Shown piece by piece: positions 1-10,046 of a DNA stretch of 24,903 nucleotides. This stretch comes from Gonapodya sp. JEL0774 (taxonomy: Eukaryota > Monoblepharomycota > Monoblepharidomycetes > Monoblepharidales > Gonapodyaceae): NCBI GenBank assembly GCA_027604505.1, contig JADIIX010000226.1, positions 1 to 24,903 of the forward strand, read 5' to 3'. Under the pieces are notes generated by a model that was not told the origin of the DNA, did no database searches, and saw only the letters and a list, made by a program, of their open reading frames with translations. The first letter of the stretch is position 1. Every line of letters begins with the position of its first letter. The position numbers were made by a program, and so were the translations under genes.

Positions 1-200
1 TCTTACAAAATTACGTGCTTTTGAAAAGAAAAGTGTGATTTTGAAAATGAAAGTACTCGCGTTTTGGGGTGGCCGTTGCCGTTCAATCATGGTATACATG
101 TGAACCTTTCAAGAAGCATAATTCACAAGAAGTCACACCGCGTCAAAATCTCGCACCTGCTACGTGGATCTTGTCTGTTCATTGGTTTGCTCATTCTTCA

Positions 201-1582
201 ATGGCGCCAGACGATCAATCACCACGCCAATCACGTGTCAAGCTGCTCACATGGAACGCCTTTATGCGCCCACCCCCTGTGGAAAGCAAGGGGGGTGATT
301 TCAAGAATCAGCGATTGAACTTCTGGATCAACAGATGGCTTCATGACTATGATATCGTGTGCTTCCAGGTATTCTTTGTTTACTGTTTGCATTGATGCAC
401 TCTTCCTGGAACGGATCTCTGTTTAAGGAACTTTTTGGACTCCTCTCGTCGCGTCGCGAGACCCTTCTCACCCGATCTAAAGAATTTGCCCCACCATTCT
501 CTCACGCAGCTTGGATAGATTACCCACCTTGGAAAAGGGGCTTTTACATCGTAGATGGCGGTCTATGTATCTGTTCTCGATATCCGATTGTTGGAAAGGA
601 GCAAGTAATTTATCCTGCGGGAGCATCTGTCGACAGGTGAGACCGACAATTCGGTTTTTCACTCTGGCTTTCTAAATGAGTCTTCGTCGTGAGAATCTGT
701 GCGAAAGGAGCCCTCTATACCAAAATTGCCCTCCCTGGACTTGATGATGACAATGCGCAACGTGGTCCGTTTCTGCACATATTCGTCACCCACCTCCAGG
801 CCGATTACAGTCCCACCCCAATCACCACTTCTTCAACGCAACACTTGGATGACAAGCAGGCTGGCTCCTCGGCGTCCGAGTCTCGGATCTATGATGTTCG
901 CCGCCTGCAGCTCGAAACGCTTAGGGATTTCATTCATTCGTGTCTGAATCAATACAACTATCGTGAAACCGCTAGCCTTGAGGCTGAAAGTTTAAATGCA
1001 CCAGCCGATATAGCACTCCTGGTCGGAGACCTCAACTCCGATGGTATTACCCACTCCGACGGCGGACTGGAACATGGATGGCAATTGAATCTCTTGAAAC
1101 ACGTTCTTGAGTCTGATTTAGGCTCATCAGCCGGGACCACTACGCGAGGTACTGCAAAATTGAACTTAACGGACATCTTTTATTCCCAACATGGCACGCA
1201 TCCCGTCACCACATTGTCTCTCTTTCACGAGCTTCCGGACAATTTTAAGGAGCCGAAGGATGGCTGGCACCCCTCAGCGTACACAGACGCATCCCAACCG
1301 GCGCTGACACCTCCTGCGCCGAATCCCATGGAGTACAAATGTCTGGACTACATCTTCCAACTACGGTGGAATATTGACAGCGCGGCAACATCGGCTCCTT
1401 ACATAGATGTTATCTCTGATGCAAGTGGGACAATGACAAGTGTGATTCCTTCTAACCCTCGCGTCAACCCGTTCCGAATTAGTAGTGCCGACAGAGTTAA
1501 GTTTGCGAGCCTCATTGGAGGGACGCCCCTTATTCATGCGAGTGACCACGCGGGATTGGAGACTGATTTGGTGCTCAAATAA
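201..1582 (+). CDS. Neutral-sphingomyelinase-like endonuclease/exonuclease/phosphatase-fold enzyme
   Basis: Three exons (201-368, 428-636, 694-1582) splice to a 421-residue protein. The fold's metal and catalytic residues appear in order: Asn19 in LLTWNAF, Glu57 in CFQELF, His159 in THLQADY, Asp238/Asn240 in GDLNSD, a DYIF motif, and the terminal Ser-Asp-His at 409-411. Glu57 is the first codon of exon 2, which supports the first junction. The THLQ-A-Y form and the GALY segment resemble neutral sphingomyelinases and bacterial sphingomyelinase C more than DNase I or Ape1. By family knowledge such enzymes hydrolyse sphingophospholipids, or inositol phosphosphingolipids in fungi, with Mg2+. No signal peptide or clear membrane helix is visible, so a soluble enzyme is inferred. 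ATG 201 is the first in-frame ATG. Substrate is not proven; other phosphodiesterases of the fold are possible. Confidence 0.85.
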
Positions 1583-1936
1583 TCAGGCTTCAGTCTAAGA
1601 CAAGCCGGGGGGTGGAATGTCGAGAAGAGATATATCACGTTTTGTAACTGGACGGGAAGCTCAATCTCAATGACGTTTCAAAAGTCCCTACTTGGGTGGT
1701 GTTACATATCACCTCCCTCTCCACTTTTGGTCGAATCAAGAGCAGCGATCTGAAAAAAGCCGGCATTTAGGACATGAGTGTACATCATTCTCGTACCAAT
1801 ACAGAGCAATTACACAAGCTGTTCTATCAGCTTCTCAAAATGGCAGGAGAGTGGAGTATGCAACAGTCAATCGTTTCGTTTCACACTGAAATATAAAATT
1901 TCTCCACTTATCACTCTGAAACACTCTTTGGCCAAC
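1583..1936. other. Convergent 3' intergenic region
   Basis: This 354-nt stretch separates the stop codons of two convergent genes. An open frame at 1692-1889 has no recognisable domain and no coding-like continuation. An A/T-rich run near 1888-1905 could serve polyadenylation. I see no RNA gene or repeat. Confidence 0.4.
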
Positions 1937-4608
1937 TCAAGCCTGGGATAGATTTGCCCGACTCCCCTTCCTCCCCTCATACTCTCTCAATTTGATTAGA
2001 CACTTCTCCCTTACTTCGTCAAACCATTTTGCGTCGCGTTCCACCTCAACGCGGGAGTGTTCCACGTACCGAGCCGCGGCGGGCACAAGGCGAGCTAGCT
2101 GCTGGTGATTCTGTAGGAGGGCGTGGGAAGTAGTGAGGTGAGCCGCGACGAGTTGGGGTAGCGTTGGAAGGATTGAGCCCAGTCGGGTGTGAGTGGTTTG
2201 GAAGCTTAAATAACGAATTAGATACCACCAAACGCGTTCACAACGAAGATAAGATTAGCTAGACAAATAATATGAGTATCTTACCGTTTTTCAAGCTCGA
2301 GATTCGTCTCCAACAGCTTGGTAAGCTCGTCAAACTGGATTCAGCTTGGTCAGGGCACAATACGCGACCCACATCCCCATCCCCCTTTCATGACTCACTG
2401 CTTCCATTTCTTTCCTCTCATGCATCGATGCTCTAGCCTCAACACTTCCATTCGTTCCACCACTTCCACCGAGCACCTTACCCACCCCTAAGCCTTCACT
2501 CCACTCCCTGCACAAAACTTCACCCTCCTCCGCCATGCGAACCCCCTGCCTCGCCTCAGCGACCATCCTACGAGCACGTTCCCGAACTTCAGATGTGATC
2601 GTCGGGGCACGCCGGGAGGGCGATGGGGATTCCGGTGAAAGAACCGTTTCCGGCGCTGTTGCAACTAGCCCAGAGGGGACCGTTAAATCGGATTCAAAAG
2701 ACGTCAGGCGAGCCAGAAGGTCCGAGAGACGTGTTTTGACATCATCCTGAGTTGCGGAGTGTGGTTTATCACAGTGCATTGGAAACCCTGCACATCAAAT
2801 TAGCATCGTGATGCTCACCCGCCTCCTCTTCAAACCTCCCAAAGTCCCCACCTCACCCCTAACTCTCCTCAACTCCTCCACAACTTTTCCCACTTGACCA
2901 TCTCCGTCGGCTACGCCCAATGACAGTCTCTGCAATCCCTGAACCAAGGGACTCTGCATCTCGGCAGGCTCAATGTGCCCATAAGGAACCGAATCGACTC
3001 CCGCAAGGGAGCCTGGGACATAGAGCGGCGCGAGTGACGGTTGCGACGTCTCGGAATCTGACACGTTGGCCGCGATGGAAGCTGGCGTGAGAAACGCCGC
3101 TGCAATAGAGGGGGCACGTTCGCGAGTTGGTTGGTTTGGTACCGCTGAGGGGACCGCAACAACGGACACTGAACCGGCGCTTGATGGAGGAGAATGGCCG
3201 TGCACGGGTGTAGGAGCGGCGATATCGTGAGCGTCGGCCCCGGCTGGGTGTACTGATGCACGTCTGCCCCTATCTTTTGTCTCAGCTCTCTCCATTTCCA
3301 CTTGCCACGCACGCGCGAGGACTTCTGCCGCCTCGACTTTCCCGACGGACTCGGCAAGGTCCAAAGGGGTGTAACCAGACATGTCCCGACGGTGAAGTTT
3401 TGCACCCGCAGCGAGGAGCGCGTGGATGGATGGGAGGGAGCCACACAAAGCGGCTTCGTGGAGAGCTGTGCGACCTTCGTTATCACGTTTGGAGCAAGAG
3501 GCGGTTGGGCGGGCGGGACCTGAATTGCAATGAAGAGAAGTTGTCGGATATGAGACGATGAACAGAAGAAGAGAGGGTGGATTATCCGTCTAGCAAACCA
3601 AAACCAACTCTCCCACATCAAGATTTGTGGTCCGACAATTCTTAGAACTGACTTCGTCCTCCCCGTACCCAACCCCACATTCCCCCCTCCCCCCCGCTCC
3701 CCCATTCTCCACCCCTCAGATGACTCCGTAGAAGAGCTAACCCACACACCTGGGCTTTTGGGCGCGTCCAAGCCAAGAAGCGCCCTAATTACATCAGCGT
3801 GGCCACCTTGCGCTGCATGGATCAAGGCTGTACGTCCCCACTGGTCTCGAGCGTCGACCTTCGCGCCGAATTCGAGCAGAATCTTTACAATGGCTAGATC
3901 GCCCTTCCTCGCCGCACCCACAAGAGGTGTCTGTCCCGAGCCAGTCTTGACGTTGACGTTGACGTGGCCATTTTCGCACAGCAGGCGGACACATTGGGCG
4001 GAACCTGACGACACGGCAGCGAGCAAAGGAGTCTCGCCGAAAAAGCCGCCCTTGGTGTCAGCGAATGCACCACGCGAGAGAAGGAAAGATACGATTTCAG
4101 GGGATCGAGCAAAGCATGCGCGCATGAGAAGGGTTTGGGACAGGTCGTCCCGGGAGTCTGGGTCGATTTTGAAGTCTGTGATCCTGGAAGATTTGGAGGT
4201 AATACGTGAACGTTAAACGAGATCATAGAGTATCACAGGAGTAGTAGAGAGCGACAATATACAATGCAAGCCAATCCATCAGGTGCATGTGGTGGAGATG
4301 CATCACGAATTGCATGAGAATCGACTGACCGCCGTGTCTAAACTTTAAGTTATGTCAAACGGAGGACGAAAGCACAGCTTATGTACGAGTTGCTCCTTCT
4401 CTCGCGTTCCCTAGCTATCCTCTCACTTTCCGCACTCAGAAACTCACCAGGTCCTAACCGCGTCCAGGTCACCATTGTCAGTTGCCGTGAAGACATCAAG
4501 TACTGGCCTGATGAGTTTCCCTGTTTTCTTCTTGGTTTGCGCAGGTCCAGAATCATGGGATTCCGCAGAATCGAGCAGCTGTGTCCCGGCAAGGATTTCT
4601 GTGGTCAT
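1937..4608 (-). CDS. Ankyrin-repeat protein with charged C-terminal helical region
   Basis: Six exons (4448-4608, 3750-4183, 2819-3519, 2399-2746, 2285-2334, 1937-2204; transcription leftward) give 653 residues, with phases agreeing at every junction. Ankyrin repeats run from about residue 41 to 275. They start with DVFTATDNGDLDAV and continue through TLLMRACFARSPEIVSFLL, ETPLLAAVSSGSAQCV, TPLVGAARKGDLAIVKILL, TALIHAAQGGHADVIRALL, TALHEAALCGSLPSIHALL and YTPLDLAESVGKVEAAEVL. A Ser/Pro-rich linker follows, then charged helical segments at the C-terminus (FDELTKLLETNLELEKR; HSRVEVERDAKWFDEVREK). No enzyme domain, signal peptide or membrane helix is seen, so a cytosolic or nuclear scaffold is inferred. 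Introns 1 and 2 are long (264 and 230 nt). The start at 4608 is supported by the intact first repeat. I recognise the repeats but not an orthologue. Confidence 0.8.
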
Positions 4609-5078
4609 TTCTTTCGTTTAAAAGAACGAAACAGAAGTGATGGCGGGAGAAGGTAAGTTAGTTAGTTTAATAGCGAGGTGGCATGAAAATGTTACAAGGA
4701 TCAGGATGAGAACAGCTCAGGCACAAGTCGGGACATCGTGGGGATGGGGCGAATAAGGCGGAACGACCTTTTGGTACAATCCGCAAGCCGAATACCCGGT
4801 CAATTGATATATTCAATTCTCATCTAGCGTAGTGTATTTGTGCTGAACACGTTAATCTCCAGATATTATTCTTTGTGGTGGTGCAGTTATTATTTATGTG
4901 TGGTGAGTCAGGCAGGCTAATCAGTCCCTTCCTGTCAGGGCAGGGTATGTATGACAAAGGCATCTATAATCTTTGTCGGTAAATATCATTCCATCACGGC
5001 GAATATTCTGCGCAGCATTACCCCTGTTAGCTACCGTCCCTTCTACCTGGACGGCTAGGCCATTGAAGAACTGCAACA
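4609..5078. promoter_or_regulatory. Divergent intergenic region between ankyrin and receptor genes
   Basis: This 470-nt gap lies between two start codons that point away from each other, so it should hold both promoters and 5' leaders. I see no convincing TATA box, RNA gene or repeat, and its short open frames lack coding features. The regulatory role is inferred from layout only. Confidence 0.4.
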
Positions 5079-8000
5079 ATGCGCCTCTCACTGGTTGTGC
5101 CCATCAATCTCATCGTTATCCTTGCGACAACACTATCTGTATCAGCTGTGGAGTTCATCACGATTTACCAGCCCCTAGGTAATCCGGTTCCGCCTCCCAA
5201 CGATACGACGTGGCCGTTCAACACTGCAGCAGCGGAATTCAACCAAACGTATGATGGTCAGTGGGCAGTTCAAATCGTATATGCGTCTTGGACACAAATC
5301 GCCACGTACATTGTGACGGGGGATCCCAATCGGGGAGGCAAGTTTCCTGTGAGCATCCAATGCCCCACAATCGAGTCGCCTGATAACTTACCGCCTCGAT
5401 CTTCTATTCAAGGATGTCATTGTCGTCGGTGGAGCCATTGACAACTTTGTCCGCGCTCAGTCGGTGGTCCCGTTGACTTCGTACCTTAACGCTTGGGCTG
5501 CAGTGAGGCCGGACGGTGACATCACAAAGGACATTGCAAGAGCTTCATCGTAAGTAGTGCTGACTGCCTGCTGAACTGTCATGATCATCTTTATGGATCT
5601 TCTGTTGAACAGGTTTGCATATTTTGTTCAGGACGAATGGTATGCTCTCCCAATCGCTTTGGATCTGAGACCCTTCTTCTATCGTATGTATCCTGAGCGT
5701 TTTTTCTACCCTTTCCTCTCTTATTGCTGATCGCTCATTGCCGTTACCAAAGGGGTTGATTTGTATCAAAAATACTTAAACAAAACAACTCCCCCATCAA
5801 CCTGGGATGAACTCGTATCAAATTCTCTTCAAATTCAAGCATTAGCTAAAGCCAGAGACAACGTCACGTACTATGGATTTGTCGCCCCACACAATGCCAG
5901 TGATTGGGCCACCATTCAGTGGTTTATCCGTGCGTATCGATTCGCTGCCGTTGACCAACTAGCGATCCAGCCATAATCTATTTCATGTTCCCCGATGAAA
6001 CCAATGCATAGCGACATTTTTGAGCTGGGGAGCGCAAATCGCAACTTCAAATTTCGAGTGCGGACTGAATAGCCCGGAGTTCCGTGGCGCCGTCAAGTTT
6101 TGGACAGGTTTGCGTCACAGTTCCAGTAAATGAGGGAAGGGAGGGAAGACTCCCATCTCAAAGAACTGAATATCGTGGATTCTCAGATCTTTGGCTCAAC
6201 GATACTCAGAAGATTTCCCCTTACACCGGAAATTTAACATACTCTGATTACATGTTTTGGTTCGGTGATGGCAAAGTCATTCACTGGAATGATGGTTCAG
6301 TAAGTGCTATCGCTGCTTTTCCAAAAAGTTTATCCCAGGCATCACTATTTGTATCATCCTGGAACTCAAGTGGGACAAAGCATTTTGGGGGAGTGGCTGG
6401 CTGACGCAGTTGTACGCATGCAACTACGACTTTTCAACGACAACCAATTTTTCTACAAACCGCTTCCATGTTGCGATGATGAAAAACCCACGAGGTCCTC
6501 GGGTTCGGGCAGCTTTTAGCGGAGGCACCGGCCTCGCTATCCCCACTGGTTCGAAAATGAAGGATGCTGCAATGGCGTATATCCGCATCTTCACAGACCC
6601 AGCCAAAAGCCATATACAACTCATGTCCAAGGGCAGCGTGTCTCCATACATATCGGTGCAGTCTCTGCAAGACACAACTAATCCTGCGTTGAGCGCAATG
6701 CTCTGTCAAGCGCCGTACGCATACCCGGAAACATTCCCCAAGAGCTTTCCCGAATGTACGCTCTTGCCTGAAATTTCCTATCTCGTCGACACTTCTTCTC
6801 ACCGTGCCGGATTACTTGTTCCTCAGATTCAAAAGTAAGCGATGCGAACTTGATACCCATGATGCTCCAGCAAGTCGCCACTGGAAATTTAACTGTGGAA
6901 AGTGCCACAGACGAAGCGTGTGCCCAAATGAATGCTATCATGTACCCTCCTCCACAAGCGATATCTTACCAGAAACCCGCTGCAATCATTATTGTCTTAA
7001 TCAACGCGCTTCTCCAAGTATTCTGCCTATGCTTGGTTGCGACTCTGTTCTTGCTACGCAACCAACCCTCAATCCAAGCCATGGACTTCGCAATGAGTAG
7101 CACCGTGCTCTTCGGTTGCATTGTCTTCCTTGCAAACACGTACACATACATTGGAACACTAACGATTCCTGCATGCAGATCATCGGTATTTCTTGTCACG
7201 ATAGGCTCTGGTCTGATTCTGGGACCTTGTATCGCCAAGCTTTATCGGATCTGGACAGTCTTTGAAGGAGTTGGAGTTAAAAAGGTCGCCCTTCGCACAT
7301 CAACGTTATTCTCTATTGTGGGCGCTGTAACTTCCGTGGAACTCTGTCTTGCAATCGTGTGGACCGCTATCGACCCACCTGGATTCGTCAAAACGACCCT
7401 GGACAGTGGTGAACGAACTCAAATCTGTCGGAGCACAAGCACAGCCGTGAACAGTGGTTTTTTCTGGGCCTTGATTGCATACAATGCTTTTCTTCTGTTT
7501 GTGGGGTTGGCACTTGCTTGGCTGAGCCGCAACGCTTACGACAGGTTTAATGAGTCCCGCGAGATCGCCATCGGGTTCTTGAACATTCTGTTCCTCGGGC
7601 TTGTCTGGCTGCTAATGAGCGTGGCAACTCTGACCCAAGAGTTCCAATTCTGGATACGCGCGGCTTTCCAGATGGGCATGGTCCTGTGAGTGCCCCCCCA
7701 TATTATCCGTCACTCTCGATCCTCTAATGAGTGCAAACAATGTGCATGCTCCATCAGTGCACTCGTCGCAACTCTTTACCTGCCACGAATCTCAAAAGTA
7801 AGTCACACTCATGTGCAGGTGATTGTGATGATGGTAACGTTTCTTGCTGTTTCCTGATTCCGCCGAATGCAGGCGCTACAGACAAGAGGTGGAACCGACG
7901 AAGGTTTTGATTTCTCACGGAGTAACCGCAATGCGGGAAGCACAAGCGGACTGAGCAGTTCCAGTACTGTTGCGCTCAAAAAGCAGCAACTTGAGAAGAC

Positions 8001-8522
8001 CAAAACAACTGAGGTTCGTGCGCCCAAATGTTCGAACACTCCTCAAAACAGTCCTTCCGATTGTTTTCAATTTCGCGCTACTAGCTTCTCAGGGCGGAGT
8101 GCAGCGTCCTTAGATCTTCTGTTCTTGGTTTCAAGAGGTGGTCTACCCGCAAGCTGAATTACATGCCCACCCTGGGTTTGCTCGTCATGGACCCGGATAC
8201 GAAACGGAGCTATTTGGGCGAGATATTCAAAGTTCCTGAAGGCACTACGTTTTCCAGAATGGAGAAGGGAGAGGGAAATGAGGACGAGCCCACGTACTGC
8301 TTGACCATTCCGCCAGTCGGGCCGCAAAAGAGAACTCTCTTGTTTATACAGTTCTCCCAGCAATTTCAAGCGTCCGAGTGGGAATCGTGGCTGCTCAGCA
8401 AGAGTGCTCCCACGAAGGCCAAGAGCATTGTCTTTGACGGCAACACTCAGAAGAAAGCAGACGCAAGCGATCTTTCATCCAAGGAAGTTTCAGGATCCCA
8501 CGTAGTGGATTCAGGAATATGA
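5079..8522 (+). CDS. Class C (GABA-B-like) 7TM receptor with bacterial-type solute-binding ectodomain
   Basis: Eleven exons (5079-5348, 5413-5549, 5613-5683, 5753-5929, 6012-6107, 6187-6299, 6371-6755, 6827-7685, 7758-7797, 7873-8013, 8085-8522) close in frame to 908 residues. Residues 1-23 look like a signal peptide (LIVILATTLSVSA). Residues about 25-455 resemble an ABC-importer family 1 solute-binding protein: DVIVVGGAIDNF, DEWYALPIALDLRPFFYR, TFLSWGAQIA with LNSPEFRGAVKFW, GGTGLAIPTGSKMKDAAMAYI. Seven hydrophobic helices span about 467-712, with paired extracellular cysteines (PACRSS; TQICRS) and a TM3 end IAKLYRIWTVF reminiscent of GABA-B receptors. A Ser-rich cytosolic tail follows (713-908). 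Role by inference: a plasma-membrane sensor in which a periplasmic-type binding domain captures a small ligand and signals to G proteins. No ABC permease or ATPase gene is nearby. The ligand is unknown. The junction at 8013/8085 is the least certain. Confidence 0.88.
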
Positions 8523-8777
8523 ATGACCGATTCATGTATTATTATGTAACGGAAGAATATAGAGGTAATAATAGACATGAAGACTTAAGGAAATAGACTT
8601 ATCTATAAACGACTGTGGAGGAACACCACCAATGACAATTGCATTTTTTCTACGTGCCTCAATTGATCCACAATCCATGCAGAAGTTCTTGTTTGACATG
8701 AGTGTTTTGTTGATGTCACTTTACATTGCGGACATGCTCCCGCGTGTGATAGACAGAACACGCTGCCGACACTAAGT

Positions 8778-9895
8778 TCAGACAGTTGGACCCGGGTTAA
8801 TAGCCGCCGAACCTGCTACCTCTCTTCTCCTCCTCTCGATGACCAAGGCATCCACTGACAGTCCCGCAACACTTGCGATGAAACCACCGCCTACTCCCTT
8901 GTAAATTGCGGGCACCGACCAACTTTCGAACGCCCATACCCCGTACTGTGAATTCCAGACCGCAAAGGAAGGTTGTACACCCAGTACTAGAATGAGCGTG
9001 AGTGGGGTGAAGGTACCTAAAAAGACGACCAGAAGAAAGAGTACCCAGCGAGATACTGTCGCCGGCAGGAATGGGCGCTTCGGGGGAAACCGAATGCCAG
9101 CGTCCGCGACGGTGACTGCAGGGATGACAGTCGGGGGCACAGTGGAGGAGTCCCGGTCGTGTGGAGCGGCAGAGGCCGTCATGTGTTGCTCATCTTCCCG
9201 TCCAATCGAGTTTCCGTTCGCAAGTCCTTCCCGGCCACCTTCTACTGACAACTCAATCTTCTCTCTTCGCCGACTTTTCACAACGCCGACAAAGTCCCAG
9301 CCAGGTCGGACCATCCAGTCTATTGCTTCGTATAGGCTCTTACGCGTAACTGCCGATCTTCTCGGTTCGATAAGCATCACACCTTCGAGCGTGTTGCCCG
9401 TCGTCAGTTGACCTGAAACTAGCCATGTGATCACACATGTTAAAATAATGGTGACTGCTGTGTCGCCTGGACAAATGGGTATTAGCATCAACAATTGAAC
9501 CGGAAAGATCGTCCGGGAACTCTTTTGTGAGATTCCCGTTTCTCCGACACCTGTGACACAGAGGGACATTTACCTACAAGTGTATTTGGCAGCCGCCACA
9601 ATGTCACGGGATCCGTTGCTGATTTGTACCTGTCGACAAAGTAGCCAGGTGCGTCGGTCAGAACGACGAGTAGGCAATGCAATCGGAATGGCCCTGCTTG
9701 CAGCCTCAGTCAACTTTCAAAATGTTGCACCCACATTGCGACTGCGATCGCGAAGTTAATGGCAAAGGCTATCAGAAATGGCCCGATTGTCGAAAACACG
9801 ACCAGGTAGAGTGATAAGGGGAAATTTTTGGGAGGGAGGAGGGAGATTGGGTGGGAAGCATGCGGAGAGGATATGGTCGATTGGGAAGACGGCAT
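8778..9895 (-). CDS. DUF2456-like fungal four-helix membrane protein
   Basis: Three exons (9735-9895, 9574-9629, 8778-9466) give 301 residues. Joined, they restore the continuous motif LWRLPNTLVGDTAVTIILT across two introns (105 and 107 nt), which I match from memory to the fungal DUF2456 family. Predicted membrane helices lie near residues 29-53 (IGPFLIAFAINFAIAVAM), 74-92, 213-236 (LFLLVVFLGTFTPLTLIL) and 262-283 (YKGVGGGFIASVAGL). Between helices 2 and 3 is a polar, charged loop of about 120 residues. Biochemical function is unknown. ATG 9895 is preferred: an in-frame ATG at 9997 would add 34 residues but leave only 49 nt to the divergent neighbour's start. Family assignment is from motif memory only. 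Confidence 0.72.
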
Positions 9896-10046
9896 TAGAC
9901 GGGAGACGGGGAAAAGTGAGGGGAACAGATCAAGCCGAAATGCATTGCAGTTGTGGCGGATGAGGGTTGGTCGCTGATCAGTGTTGCCCCAACTCACCCA
10001 TCACAATAAAACTGAACAGATTCTTGTTGCACCGCATACCATCAAA
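9896..10046. promoter_or_regulatory. Short shared divergent promoter region
   Basis: Only 151 nt separate the start codons of the DUF2456-like gene (leftward) and the SLC41-like transporter gene (rightward), so both promoters probably share this stretch. Both products are membrane proteins, which makes co-regulation conceivable but unproven. No specific factor site is recognised. Confidence 0.4.

Noticed and set aside
1692-1889. 65-residue open frame between the first two genes
   Set aside because: No domain, no splice extension and a location between two convergent stop codons; more likely untranslated.
2788-2818. A 31-nt GT/AG intron in the ankyrin gene
   Set aside because: Splicing at 2788 shifts frame and soon meets a stop. 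The 72-nt alternative ending at 2747 keeps phase and leads into a coherent helical segment.
6756-6838. Receptor exon 7 continuing to the stop near 6838
   Set aside because: The donor at 6756 joined to 6827 gives a phase match and continues the solute-binding fold into the first membrane helix; the read-through ends the protein before the membrane domain.
7873-7990. Alternative frame for receptor exon 10, beginning RYRQEVEPTKVL
   Set aside because: It looks plausible by eye, but its phase disagrees with exon 9 and it reaches a stop without a donor. The phase-0 frame links smoothly to both neighbours.
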